From Natronosporangium hydrolyticum (GTDB lineage Bacteria; Actinomycetota; Actinomycetes; Mycobacteriales; Micromonosporaceae): DNA of 64,000 nucleotides. Below the pieces are notes generated by a model. The model searched no databases. It worked only from the letters and a program-made list of their open reading frames with translations, and was not told the DNA's origin. The number at the start of each line of letters is the position of its first letter. Position 1 is the first letter of the stretch. The stretch is from contig NZ_CP070499.1 in assembly GCF_016925615.1 (NCBI RefSeq), forward strand, positions 62,001 to 126,000, in the 5' to 3' direction. The position numbers and the translations under genes were made by a program. This document shows, piece after piece, positions 39,229 through 46,492 of the stretch.

Positions 39229-41324
39229 CCGACACGCCCGGCCAGACTCCACCCCGCGCCAAGCAGGTGCCGATCGAGCGCACCCACCACGGCGACACGG
39301 TGGTCGACGAGTACGACTGGCTGGCCGACCGGGACAACCCGGAGACGATCGCGTACCTGGAGGCGGAGAACGCCCACACCGAGGCGGCGACCGCGCAGTT
39401 GGCGCCGCTGCGCGAATCGGTCTTCGAGGAGATCCGCCGCCGTACCCAGGAGACGGACCTGTCGGTGCCGGTCCGCAAGGGCGGCTTCTGGTATTACAGC
39501 CGCACGGTGGAGGGGCAGCAGTACGCCATCCACTGCCGCCGGGCGGTGGCCGACGGCGAGCAGGACCCGCCGGAGACCAAGGACGGCTCCCCGCTCCCCG
39601 GCGAGCAGGTGCTCCTCGACGGCAATGAGCTAGCCGCGGGCCGCGAGTTCTTCGCGCTGGGCACCTTCGACCTCAGCCCGGACGGCCGGTGGCTCGCCTA
39701 CTCGGTGGACTTCGCGGGCGACGAACGATTCACGCTGCGGATCAAGGATCTGACCACCGGCGAGGTGCTGCCGGACGAGATCACCGGGGCGTTCTACGGC
39801 TCCGCCTGGTCGGCCGACGCCAGCACACTCTTCTATCTGACCGTGGACGAGACCTGGCGCCCGTACCGGGTGTGGCGGCACCGGGTCGGTCAGCCGGTCG
39901 CCGACGACGACCTGGCGTACGAGGAGACCGACGAGCGGTTCTGGGTGGGGGTGTCGTTGACCCGCTCGCAGCAACTGATCTTGATCGATGCCCACAGCTC
40001 GGTCACGAGCGAGGTCCGGGTGCTGCCCGCCGACGCTCCGACCGGGACCCCGACCGTGGTGGCGCCCCGCCGGCAGGGCGTGGAGTACGCAGTCGAGCAC
40101 GACGCCGCTGGCGAGCGGCTGCTGATCCTGCACAACGACGGGGCCGAAGACTTCGCGCTCGCCTGGACTCCGGTCGACGCGCCGGGGCCGTGGCAGCCGC
40201 TGCTGGAGCACACCCAAGGGGTACGACTCACCGATGTAGACGCCTTCGCCGACCAGCTGGTGGTCTCGCTGCGCCGGGACGGCCTGACCGCACTGCGGGT
40301 GCTGCCGCGCGACGGCGACCCGTACGACATCGGCTTCCCGGAGGTGCTGTATACGGTCGCGCTCGGGCCGAACCTGGAGTTCCACACCAGCATGTTGCGG
40401 CTCAGCTACGCCTCGCTGGTGACCCCGGACTCGGTCTACGACTACGACCTGACCCGCCACGAGCTGGTGCTGCGCAAGCGCCTGCCGGTGCTCGGCGACT
40501 TCGACCCGGACGCGTACGACCAGCAGCGGGAGTGGGCGACCGCGCCGGACGGCACCCAAATCCCGATCTCGCTGGTCTACCGGAAGGGGGCGCTCGCCGA
40601 CGGTCCGGCGCCGTGCCTGCTCTACGGCTACGGCTCCTACGAGATGAGCATGGATCCGCGGTTTTCGGTGCCCCGGCTGTCGCTGGTGGACCGCGGCGTG
40701 GTGTACGCGGTCGCGCACATTCGCGGCGGCGGGGAGCTGGGGCGCCGCTGGTATGAAGACGGGAAGCTGCTCGCCAAGCGCAACACCTTCACCGACTTCG
40801 TCGCCTGCGCACAGCATCTCCGGGCGAACGGGTGGACGGCGCCGGACCGGCTGGTTGCCCGGGGCGGGTCGGCCGGCGGGCTGCTGATGGGGGCGGTGGT
40901 GAACCTGGCGCCGAGTGAGTTCGCCGGCATCGTGGCGCAGGTCCCGTTCGTGGACCCGCTGACCTCCATCCTGGATCCGTCGCTGCCGCTGACGGTGATC
41001 GAGTGGGAAGAATGGGGCAACCCGCTCGAATCACCCGAGGTGTACGCGTACATGAAGTCGTACGCTCCCTATGAGAACGTGACGGCTACTGATTACCCGC
41101 CGATCCTCGCGGTGACCAGCCTCAACGACACCCGGGTCCGGTATGTGGAGCCGGCGAAGTGGATCGCCCGGCTCCGGGAGCGGGCCCCGCAGGGTTCGTA
41201 CCTGCTCAAGACCGAGATGGGTGCCGGGCACGGCGGCCGCAGTGGTCGCTACGACGCCTGGCGCGAGGAGGCGTTCGTGCTGGCCTGGATCCTCGACCGG
41301 CTGGGCCTGGCCACCGGCTCCTGA
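39225..41324 (+). CDS. ptrB: Prolyl oligopeptidase family serine peptidase (oligopeptidase B-like)
   Basis: 699-residue S9 peptidase with no signal peptide. The N-terminal beta-propeller part (to about residue 420) begins with the family block HGDTVVDEYDWLADRDNPE. The catalytic alpha/beta-hydrolase domain has Ser549 in ARGGSAGGLLMGAVVN, an Asp in SLNDTRVRYVEPAKW and His in GAGHGGRSGRYDAWREEAF. The acidic PFVDPLTSILDPSLPLTVIEWEEWGNP segment is typical of oligopeptidase B, which cleaves short peptides after basic residues. The start overlaps the SpoIIE-type gene by 4 bases (ATGA). Confidence 0.92.
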   Translation: MTDTPGQTPPRAKQVPIERTHHGDTVVDEYDWLADRDNPETIAYLEAENAHTEAATAQLAPLRESVFEEIRRRTQETDLSVPVRKGGFWYYSRTVEGQQYAIHCRRAVADGEQDPPETKDGSPLPGEQVLLDGNELAAGREFFALGTFDLSPDGRWLAYSVDFAGDERFTLRIKDLTTGEVLPDEITGAFYGSAWSADASTLFYLTVDETWRPYRVWRHRVGQPVADDDLAYEETDERFWVGVSLTRSQQLILIDAHSSVTSEVRVLPADAPTGTPTVVAPRRQGVEYAVEHDAAGERLLILHNDGAEDFALAWTPVDAPGPWQPLLEHTQGVRLTDVDAFADQLVVSLRRDGLTALRVLPRDGDPYDIGFPEVLYTVALGPNLEFHTSMLRLSYASLVTPDSVYDYDLTRHELVLRKRLPVLGDFDPDAYDQQREWATAPDGTQIPISLVYRKGALADGPAPCLLYGYGSYEMSMDPRFSVPRLSLVDRGVVYAVAHIRGGGELGRRWYEDGKLLAKRNTFTDFVACAQHLRANGWTAPDRLVARGGSAGGLLMGAVVNLAPSEFAGIVAQVPFVDPLTSILDPSLPLTVIEWEEWGNPLESPEVYAYMKSYAPYENVTATDYPPILAVTSLNDTRVRYVEPAKWIARLRERAPQGSYLLKTEMGAGHGGRSGRYDAWREEAFVLAWILDRLGLATGS

Positions 41325-41352
41325 CCCGGACCGCCTCCAGGCATGTCTTTGT

Positions 41353-41427
41353 TGGTTGGCCGGGGAGGGATCATGCGTACCGGAATGTCGGACTTATCCG
41401 GGTGCAAGATCCCTCCCCGGCCAACCA
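41353..41427. repeat. 75-bp hairpin repeat, copy A
   Basis: Imperfect palindrome whose arms (TGGTTGGCCGGGGAGGGATC and its complement) pair over 20 bases without mismatch, with an inner CCGGA/TCCGG pair. Two other 75-bp copies occur at 51423-51497 and 52705-52779. This one lies in the convergent spacer between the oligopeptidase gene and the sigma-like gene, 30 bases beyond the stop codon of the latter, and can serve as terminator for both. Confidence 0.85.
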
Positions 41428-41456
41428 TGTCGGTTCGCGGTACCCGGCAGTCGTGA

Positions 41457-42347
41457 TTAGGCGCGGCCGGGGCCCGATGAGCGCCGGCCGCCGTGCCTGA
41501 TCGCCCGGTTGGCGTGCCGCGGTCGGGAACCGCCCGCCGCGGCACCGCCGGCGACCGCGCCGCCGCCGGTGGCTGCCGAACCGGTTGCGCCGCCCCGGGC
41601 CCCGCTGGCGGGGGCGCCGGTCAGCGCGTGCCGGAGCCGCGCTTCGGCCGAGGCCCGGATGGCGAACAACGTCGACCGGGAGCGGCCGAACCGGCTCACC
41701 AGCTGGTTCATCGGGATCTCGGCGACATGGCTGGCCACCAGCAGCTGCGCCTCCAGTTTGTTCAGGATGCCGCGCCGCCGAGCCCACCACAGCAGGTCGT
41801 TGAGCCCGAGTCGGTCGTCGTGGTGGTGATGGTCCACCAGGCCGCTGGGTTCGTGCAGCGTGAGGCCGGCGCAGATCTCAGGCCGGGTGCGGTGGTGGCT
41901 CCGGATCAGTCGCTGGCGGCAGTCGAGCAGCAGGTTGGCGGCGATCCGGCGGGGGCGGCGCTGCCACGGGTAGGTTCGGATGAGGATGGCCAGCTCAGCG
42001 AAGACCACCGCCTCGCTGGTGGCCCGGTCGCCGACCATGGTGGCGAGCCGTTGGCCGAGCCGGATCGCGCCAGGGATCAGTAGCTGCAGCACGACCCGGG
42101 CGGCGAGCGTGTCGCTGTGGCCGGTGGTCGCGGCGAGGCGTACCAGGGCGGCCAACACCAGGTCACTACTGTCCAGGTCGGTACGGTCGTGGACGGCGGT
42201 GCGGACCGCCGCCAGATCGGGGTAACGTGCGAGCTCGGGTTCTAGTCGTTGCCAACGGGCGAGCGCAGCAGCGGTGGTCGGTGCGGCGACCAGGTGCTGC
42301 CACTCCACATCGAGACGATGTGTGAGGGGTGCAGGGGTGGTTGACAT
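41457..42347 (-). CDS. Sigma-factor-like/HTH regulatory protein
   Basis: 296-residue protein with sigma-70-like features. Residues about 85-160 are helical with LLIPGAIRLGQRLATMVGDRATSEAVVFAELAILIRTYPW, reminiscent of a sigma region 2, and the segment KLEAQLLVASHVAEIPMNQLVSRFGRSRSTLFAIRASAEARL (about 200-240) resembles a region 4 helix-turn-helix. The tail is low complexity (Gly/Ala/Arg). Sequence similarity to named sigma families is weak by eye. It is downstream of the secretion-like operon on the same strand but has its own 474-bp upstream region, so it may be an independent regulator of that operon. Confidence 0.6.
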   Translation of the reverse strand: MSTTPAPLTHRLDVEWQHLVAAPTTAAALARWQRLEPELARYPDLAAVRTAVHDRTDLDSSDLVLAALVRLAATTGHSDTLAARVVLQLLIPGAIRLGQRLATMVGDRATSEAVVFAELAILIRTYPWQRRPRRIAANLLLDCRQRLIRSHHRTRPEICAGLTLHEPSGLVDHHHHDDRLGLNDLLWWARRRGILNKLEAQLLVASHVAEIPMNQLVSRFGRSRSTLFAIRASAEARLRHALTGAPASGARGGATGSAATGGGAVAGGAAAGGSRPRHANRAIRHGGRRSSGPGRA

Positions 42348-42821
42348 GGGGTGCGTGTCCTTCCCGGTTGGTGCGGAGACTCACATCCTCGGTCGATCTT
42401 TGGATGCGCCATCGCACACAGTGTGTGGCGCGTACGTCACGATTGCATAAGCGGAAGCTTGGAAGCGCTGTGAGCGTCACCTCGGTCGGATTTCGCCCGG
42501 CGTCCACCAGCTGCCTTGTTGCTCAGACAGCCCCTCTCACCTGCCACGATGCGCAGCGGTCAGCGACGTACCCAAAAACTTCGTAATCATCGGCGGCTGA
42601 GTTGGACGGTCCACGGTGCGGGATGCGCTTAGTGGAGTAGACGCGCCAGCTTGGCGACTTCGGTGTGCGGACTCGGTCGGCGGGCAGATGGGCGTCTATC
42701 TAGTGGCGGCCGGAGGCGTGACCGCCTAAGCCGGTACCGGCGGAGTCTGGAGATTCCCCGGTTGGGGCTCCGTTCGGTAGCGACGAGTCACGACGCCGGC
42801 CGCCACTCCACTGTATGCCCC
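42348..42821. other. 474-bp intergenic region with one dyad
   Basis: Lies between the sigma-like gene start and the end of the wall hydrolase gene (both minus strand). No gene is supported. A CACACAGTGTGTG dyad at 42415-42427, about 70 bases upstream of the sigma-like ATG, could be an operator; a GGGAAGGAC ribosome site precedes that ATG. The rest shows nothing I can name. Confidence 0.5.
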
Positions 42822-44060
42822 TCACCGCTGTTCGGTCCATACGCGGTCGCCGTGGACCGGGTCGCAGTCGGCCGGGGTGGTGGCGCATTCGAACCCGATG
42901 CCCCGGGCGGTGAGGAAGGCCGCCGGGTCGGTGGTGGCCCGCTGCACCGTAACGGTGGCCGCGCTCTGCTCGACCACCGTGTGGATCTCCACTTCGAAGT
43001 GCAGGTGCGGCCCCGAGCTACGGCCGCTGGAGCCGACCAGCCCCAGCTCCTGGCCGGCGACGACCTGGTCCCCTACCGACACCTCGGGTCGGGAGAGCAG
43101 GTGACAGTAGCGGGTCAACACCTCGCCGTGGCGAATGGTGACATACCACCCGCATCCCGACACCTGTGGTGAACCGTCGATGTCGCAGCTGTACGGCGCG
43201 CCGTTCAGGCTAGCGTTGCAGGTCACCAGGGTGACGATGCCGTCGGCGGCGGCCCGGACGACCGTCCCACGGGGAGCGCCGATGTCGATGCCGTAGTGGT
43301 CCGGCCGGGCGACGGTCCGGAAACCGGACCAGATCGGACCCGGGGTCGGGCGGGCCCACCCCGCGGCGGTCACCTCCCCCAGCTCCGCGCACCGGAGGTC
43401 CCCCACGAAGGCCGCGGCCCCGGCGGCGCCCTGGGCAACCTCTTCGACCAGGGCGACCGCCATCGGCTCATGCCGGGCGTACGCGTCGGGGTACGCCGAC
43501 CGTTGCACCGTCTGCGCCACCACCGTCAACGGCAGCTGCTCCCAGCCCTCGACCTGCAACATCCGTTCGTAGAACGCGGCCGAGGAGTAGTGCGGGTCGA
43601 GGATCTCGTCCGGCGTACCCCAGCCCTGGCTGGGTCGTTGCTGAAACAGGCCGAGCGAGTCGTGGTCGTTGTCGGCGCCCAGGTGCGGCAGGTTCCGCAG
43701 GCTGGACTCCTGCATGGCGGTGGCCACGGCGATCACCCAGCCGCGCGGCGGCACCGCCATGTCGAGCCCGACCTCGGCGATGAGCAGCCCATTGTCGAGC
43801 TGCTCGTCGTCGAGCGACTCGAGGGCGCTCGGGTCGCCAGCGCCCAGCGCCTCCCGACACGCCACCAGTTCCGCGTCGGCCGCGCCGCTGTCCCCCACCA
43901 CGCCGAGGACCGCGACCAGGCCCAGCCCGCCGCAGCAGCACAGCGCGGTGGCCACCGCGATCAGCGGCCACAGGACCCGGGGTCGGCGGGCCCGGCCGGC
44001 GAAGCGGCGTACCAGCACCCGGAGCCGGAACCGTCGCAGCCGGGGCCGGGGACGGGTCAC
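42822..44060 (-). CDS. Secretion-associated cell-wall hydrolase: transglycosylase-like region plus M23 peptidase
   Basis: 412-residue membrane-anchored protein. After a basic start and one membrane segment (about residues 28-52, with CCCGG) comes a lysozyme-like/SLT-like region (about 110-215) with AVATAMQESSLRNLPHL, where the Glu fits the catalytic position, and LGLFQQRPSQGWG. The C-terminal M23 metallopeptidase domain has DHYGIDIGAPRGTVVRAAADG (first zinc ligands His/Asp) and GPHLHFEVE (HxH). A VirB1-like role, opening peptidoglycan for the secretion channel, is inferred from the operon. GTG at 44060 overlaps the previous stop by 4 bases. Confidence 0.87.
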   Translation of the reverse strand: MTRPRPRLRRFRLRVLVRRFAGRARRPRVLWPLIAVATALCCCGGLGLVAVLGVVGDSGAADAELVACREALGAGDPSALESLDDEQLDNGLLIAEVGLDMAVPPRGWVIAVATAMQESSLRNLPHLGADNDHDSLGLFQQRPSQGWGTPDEILDPHYSSAAFYERMLQVEGWEQLPLTVVAQTVQRSAYPDAYARHEPMAVALVEEVAQGAAGAAAFVGDLRCAELGEVTAAGWARPTPGPIWSGFRTVARPDHYGIDIGAPRGTVVRAAADGIVTLVTCNASLNGAPYSCDIDGSPQVSGCGWYVTIRHGEVLTRYCHLLSRPEVSVGDQVVAGQELGLVGSSGRSSGPHLHFEVEIHTVVEQSAATVTVQRATTDPAAFLTARGIGFECATTPADCDPVHGDRVWTEQR

Positions 44061-44653
44061 GCCGGCCACCAGTCGACCGCGGTCGCTCGCCACTGGTCGT
44101 CGACGACGACCAGGTCCAGCACCAATGTGCCCCGGTCGGCGGGTACCCCGACCCGGGCCCACTGCTGGGTGTCGAAGAGCAGCTGCCCCGGGCCGGTCAG
44201 CGAAGGTGGCGGTTGTGGCGGGTCGGCGGCGGCGAGCGCGGCCGCCAGCGCCGGGGTAGCGAGCTCCGCGACCCGGTCGTGCCAGTCGGGGTGTGGTTCG
44301 ACCCACCGTTGCGCGAACTGTTCGGCGGCCGCGACCGCGGCCGCCGCCGCCTCGGCGGGCAGCGACTCGTCGCCGGTGACCCCGCTCTCGTCGTGGGGCA
44401 GCACCGTGGGCACGGGCGCGGTGGGGGCGGCGGTGGCGCCGCGGGCGGGCGTGGTGGGCGCGGCTGCGGGTGGCGGGGGCGGCGGGTCTGCGTGCTCCGC
44501 TGGCGGCCAGCCGGCCCCGGGTGCCCCGGGCGCGGCCGGGCCGGTCTCGGCCCCGGGGCCAGGCTCATCATCGTCGCCTGGGCGGCCGAGGACGAGCAGG
44601 GTGACCGCTGCCGCCACGGCCACGGCCAGTACCAGCACCCGCCGTCGCTCCAT
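44057..44653 (-). CDS. Hypothetical accessory protein of the secretion-like operon
   Basis: 198-residue protein with an N-terminal signal anchor (VLVLAVAVAAAVTLLVLG, residues 6-23), a disordered Pro/Ala-rich spacer (about 25-95) and a small folded C-terminal domain (AAAEQFAQRWVEPHPDWHDRVAELATPAL; then LVLDLVVVDDQWRATAVDWWPA). The C-terminal domain has the look of an NTF2-like or VirB8-like fold, as in the TcpC-like protein at the start of this operon, but this is only a resemblance. Its stop codon overlaps the wall hydrolase start. Confidence 0.7.
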   Translation of the reverse strand: MERRRVLVLAVAVAAAVTLLVLGRPGDDDEPGPGAETGPAAPGAPGAGWPPAEHADPPPPPPAAAPTTPARGATAAPTAPVPTVLPHDESGVTGDESLPAEAAAAAVAAAEQFAQRWVEPHPDWHDRVAELATPALAAALAAADPPQPPPSLTGPGQLLFDTQQWARVGVPADRGTLVLDLVVVDDQWRATAVDWWPA

Positions 44654-44680
44654 CCGTGTCGTCGCTTCCGTCCGGGCCTG

Positions 44681-46492
44681 CTACTCGGATCTCCGGGTGA
44701 TCCGGCGGACCCACCGCTGCCGCCGTTCTTTGCGTTTAGCGAAGTCGCCGGCGTAGGTGGAGGTGCGGTAGACATTGCGGCGGGCCTGCCGGTTGCGTTG
44801 CCAGCGGTCCACCGGGGCGTAGCCCACCCCGGCGGCCCGGGTCCACGCCTCGGTGCCGGCGGCACCACCGCCGCCACCACCGATCTTCATCGCGGTGAGG
44901 GCCGCGCCCACGGTGGCCCCGCCCACCAGCGCACCGCGCAGCAGTTTCCGTTGCAGGACCAGAAAGAGGATCGAGGCGACGCAGATCATCATCAAGTTGA
45001 TGAAGAAGAACTGGTGATGGCCCTGCAGCAACAGCTCGGTCGTGATCAACATCAGCGCCAGCCCCACCAACGCCACGATGATCATGAACGCGGCGGCGAG
45101 CAGCAGCCCGAACCACTGCCACAGGATCCGCCGGCCACCCCCACCCAGCAGCGCGATCGGCAGCACGAAGATCAGCGCCACGGCGAGGATCGCCACCATC
45201 AGCTGCCCGATGATGATCGGGATCAGCACCCCCATCAGCAGGAACGCCGCCAGCGTCAGCAACGCCAGCAGCAGCAACAGGCCCACCACCACCCGATCGC
45301 CGGAGCCACGGTCCAGATAGCCGGCCAGCTCCGCACCCTCCGGACAGCCCGCCACCGGCTCATCCGGATGCATCATGTCGTACATGTACGACTCAGGGTT
45401 GGCGCCCGCCGCCTCCGGTGCGCTCTCCGGCGTCGTGCGCAGGATCAGGTTGTACTGATCCACACAGGGATGGTTGCCACCCTCCTCGTACGGGGCGTTG
45501 CAGTGGTCGACCTGCTCCTGCTCGGTGCCGCGCACCGACAACACCAGCGGACAATCCAGCCGCTGGCCGTAGGTCATCTGCTGATGCGGCCGGCGGACAT
45601 ACATGTCGACCAGCCACATCTGCATAATCCAGCGCAAATACTGTGGGTCGTTGCGGGTGGGCGGGGTGCCATCGCCGAACTCGTCCACATAACAGCCGTC
45701 GACCAGCGCTTCGCCCTCGACCGGCAGCCGCTGGATGCACGGCGCCGGGTCGGCGTCCGGCGGCTGCACCGCGGTCACCGCCACATCCACCCCGATGTCC
45801 TTGGCCCGACCCACCAACCCGGTGTCGTCGAGCAGCACCCCACCCGGGTTGGCCAGCACCGCCCCCAGGATCGCCGCCAGCGCGAACGACACCGCGATCT
45901 CGCCGAAACCCTTACCGACCCGGCCCCGCAACGCCGCCAACCCAAACCAGAACACGCAGATCATCAACGCCAGCGGCACCAACCCCCAGCCGCCGCCGCT
46001 GATGTTGCCGACGAAGTTCGACTCGTAGACCCCGATCAGCTGCTGCACCGGGGTGAGCATCAGGTCCGCGACCCCGAAGTCGAGCGCGAAGTTCAGCATC
46101 CAGATCAGCCCGGTGACGATCAGCCGGCTGGCCGAGAAGAGCACATCGGACAGCCACACCCCGAGCCGTTGGAAGGTGCCGTCGACCCCGCCGCCCTGCC
46201 GGCCCTCGATCGTGTACTCGTCGACCGAGATGCCGTACCGGTCGACCACCCGGGTGTCGCCGAACCCGTCCGTGCCGCCCTGCGCCACCACCTCGGCCGG
46301 CGGCCCCTCACCAGCTGGTGCCCAACCTTCCTGGGCGCCGGCCGGGTTACCCGCCGCCAACACCAGGTACGCCACCGCCAGCACGCCACACAACGCGAGC
46401 CCGACGAGCGTGGTCAACCGCGGCCGGCCGGCGGCCCTACCGGCGGCCCTACCGGCGGCTCGGCCAGCGGTGCCGCCAGCGGCCCTGGTCAT
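44681..46492 (-). CDS. VirB6/TrbL-like polytopic membrane protein
   Basis: 603-residue protein with a cleavable-type signal (LTTLVGLALCGVLAVAYLVLAAGNPAGA, about residues 26-53), extracytoplasmic stretches with several Cys, and at least seven further membrane segments, including two strong ones (LLLLLALLTLAAFLLMGVLIP; GLLLAAAFMIIVALVGLALML). The N-terminus has four AAGR repeats, and the tail is basic (KRKERRQRWVRRITRR) and cytoplasmic. Length, signal and topology fit the channel subunit VirB6/TrbL of type IV secretion. ATG at 46492 overlaps the VirB4-like stop (ATGA). Confidence 0.72.
   Translation of the reverse strand: MTRAAGGTAGRAAGRAAGRAAGRPRLTTLVGLALCGVLAVAYLVLAAGNPAGAQEGWAPAGEGPPAEVVAQGGTDGFGDTRVVDRYGISVDEYTIEGRQGGGVDGTFQRLGVWLSDVLFSASRLIVTGLIWMLNFALDFGVADLMLTPVQQLIGVYESNFVGNISGGGWGLVPLALMICVFWFGLAALRGRVGKGFGEIAVSFALAAILGAVLANPGGVLLDDTGLVGRAKDIGVDVAVTAVQPPDADPAPCIQRLPVEGEALVDGCYVDEFGDGTPPTRNDPQYLRWIMQMWLVDMYVRRPHQQMTYGQRLDCPLVLSVRGTEQEQVDHCNAPYEEGGNHPCVDQYNLILRTTPESAPEAAGANPESYMYDMMHPDEPVAGCPEGAELAGYLDRGSGDRVVVGLLLLLALLTLAAFLLMGVLIPIIIGQLMVAILAVALIFVLPIALLGGGGRRILWQWFGLLLAAAFMIIVALVGLALMLITTELLLQGHHQFFFINLMMICVASILFLVLQRKLLRGALVGGATVGAALTAMKIGGGGGGAAGTEAWTRAAGVGYAPVDRWQRNRQARRNVYRTSTYAGDFAKRKERRQRWVRRITRRSE

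Noticed and set aside
42329-42586. 85-residue plus-strand frame in the 474-bp spacer
   Set aside because: No ribosome site or family pattern, and it runs antisense into the sigma-like gene start.
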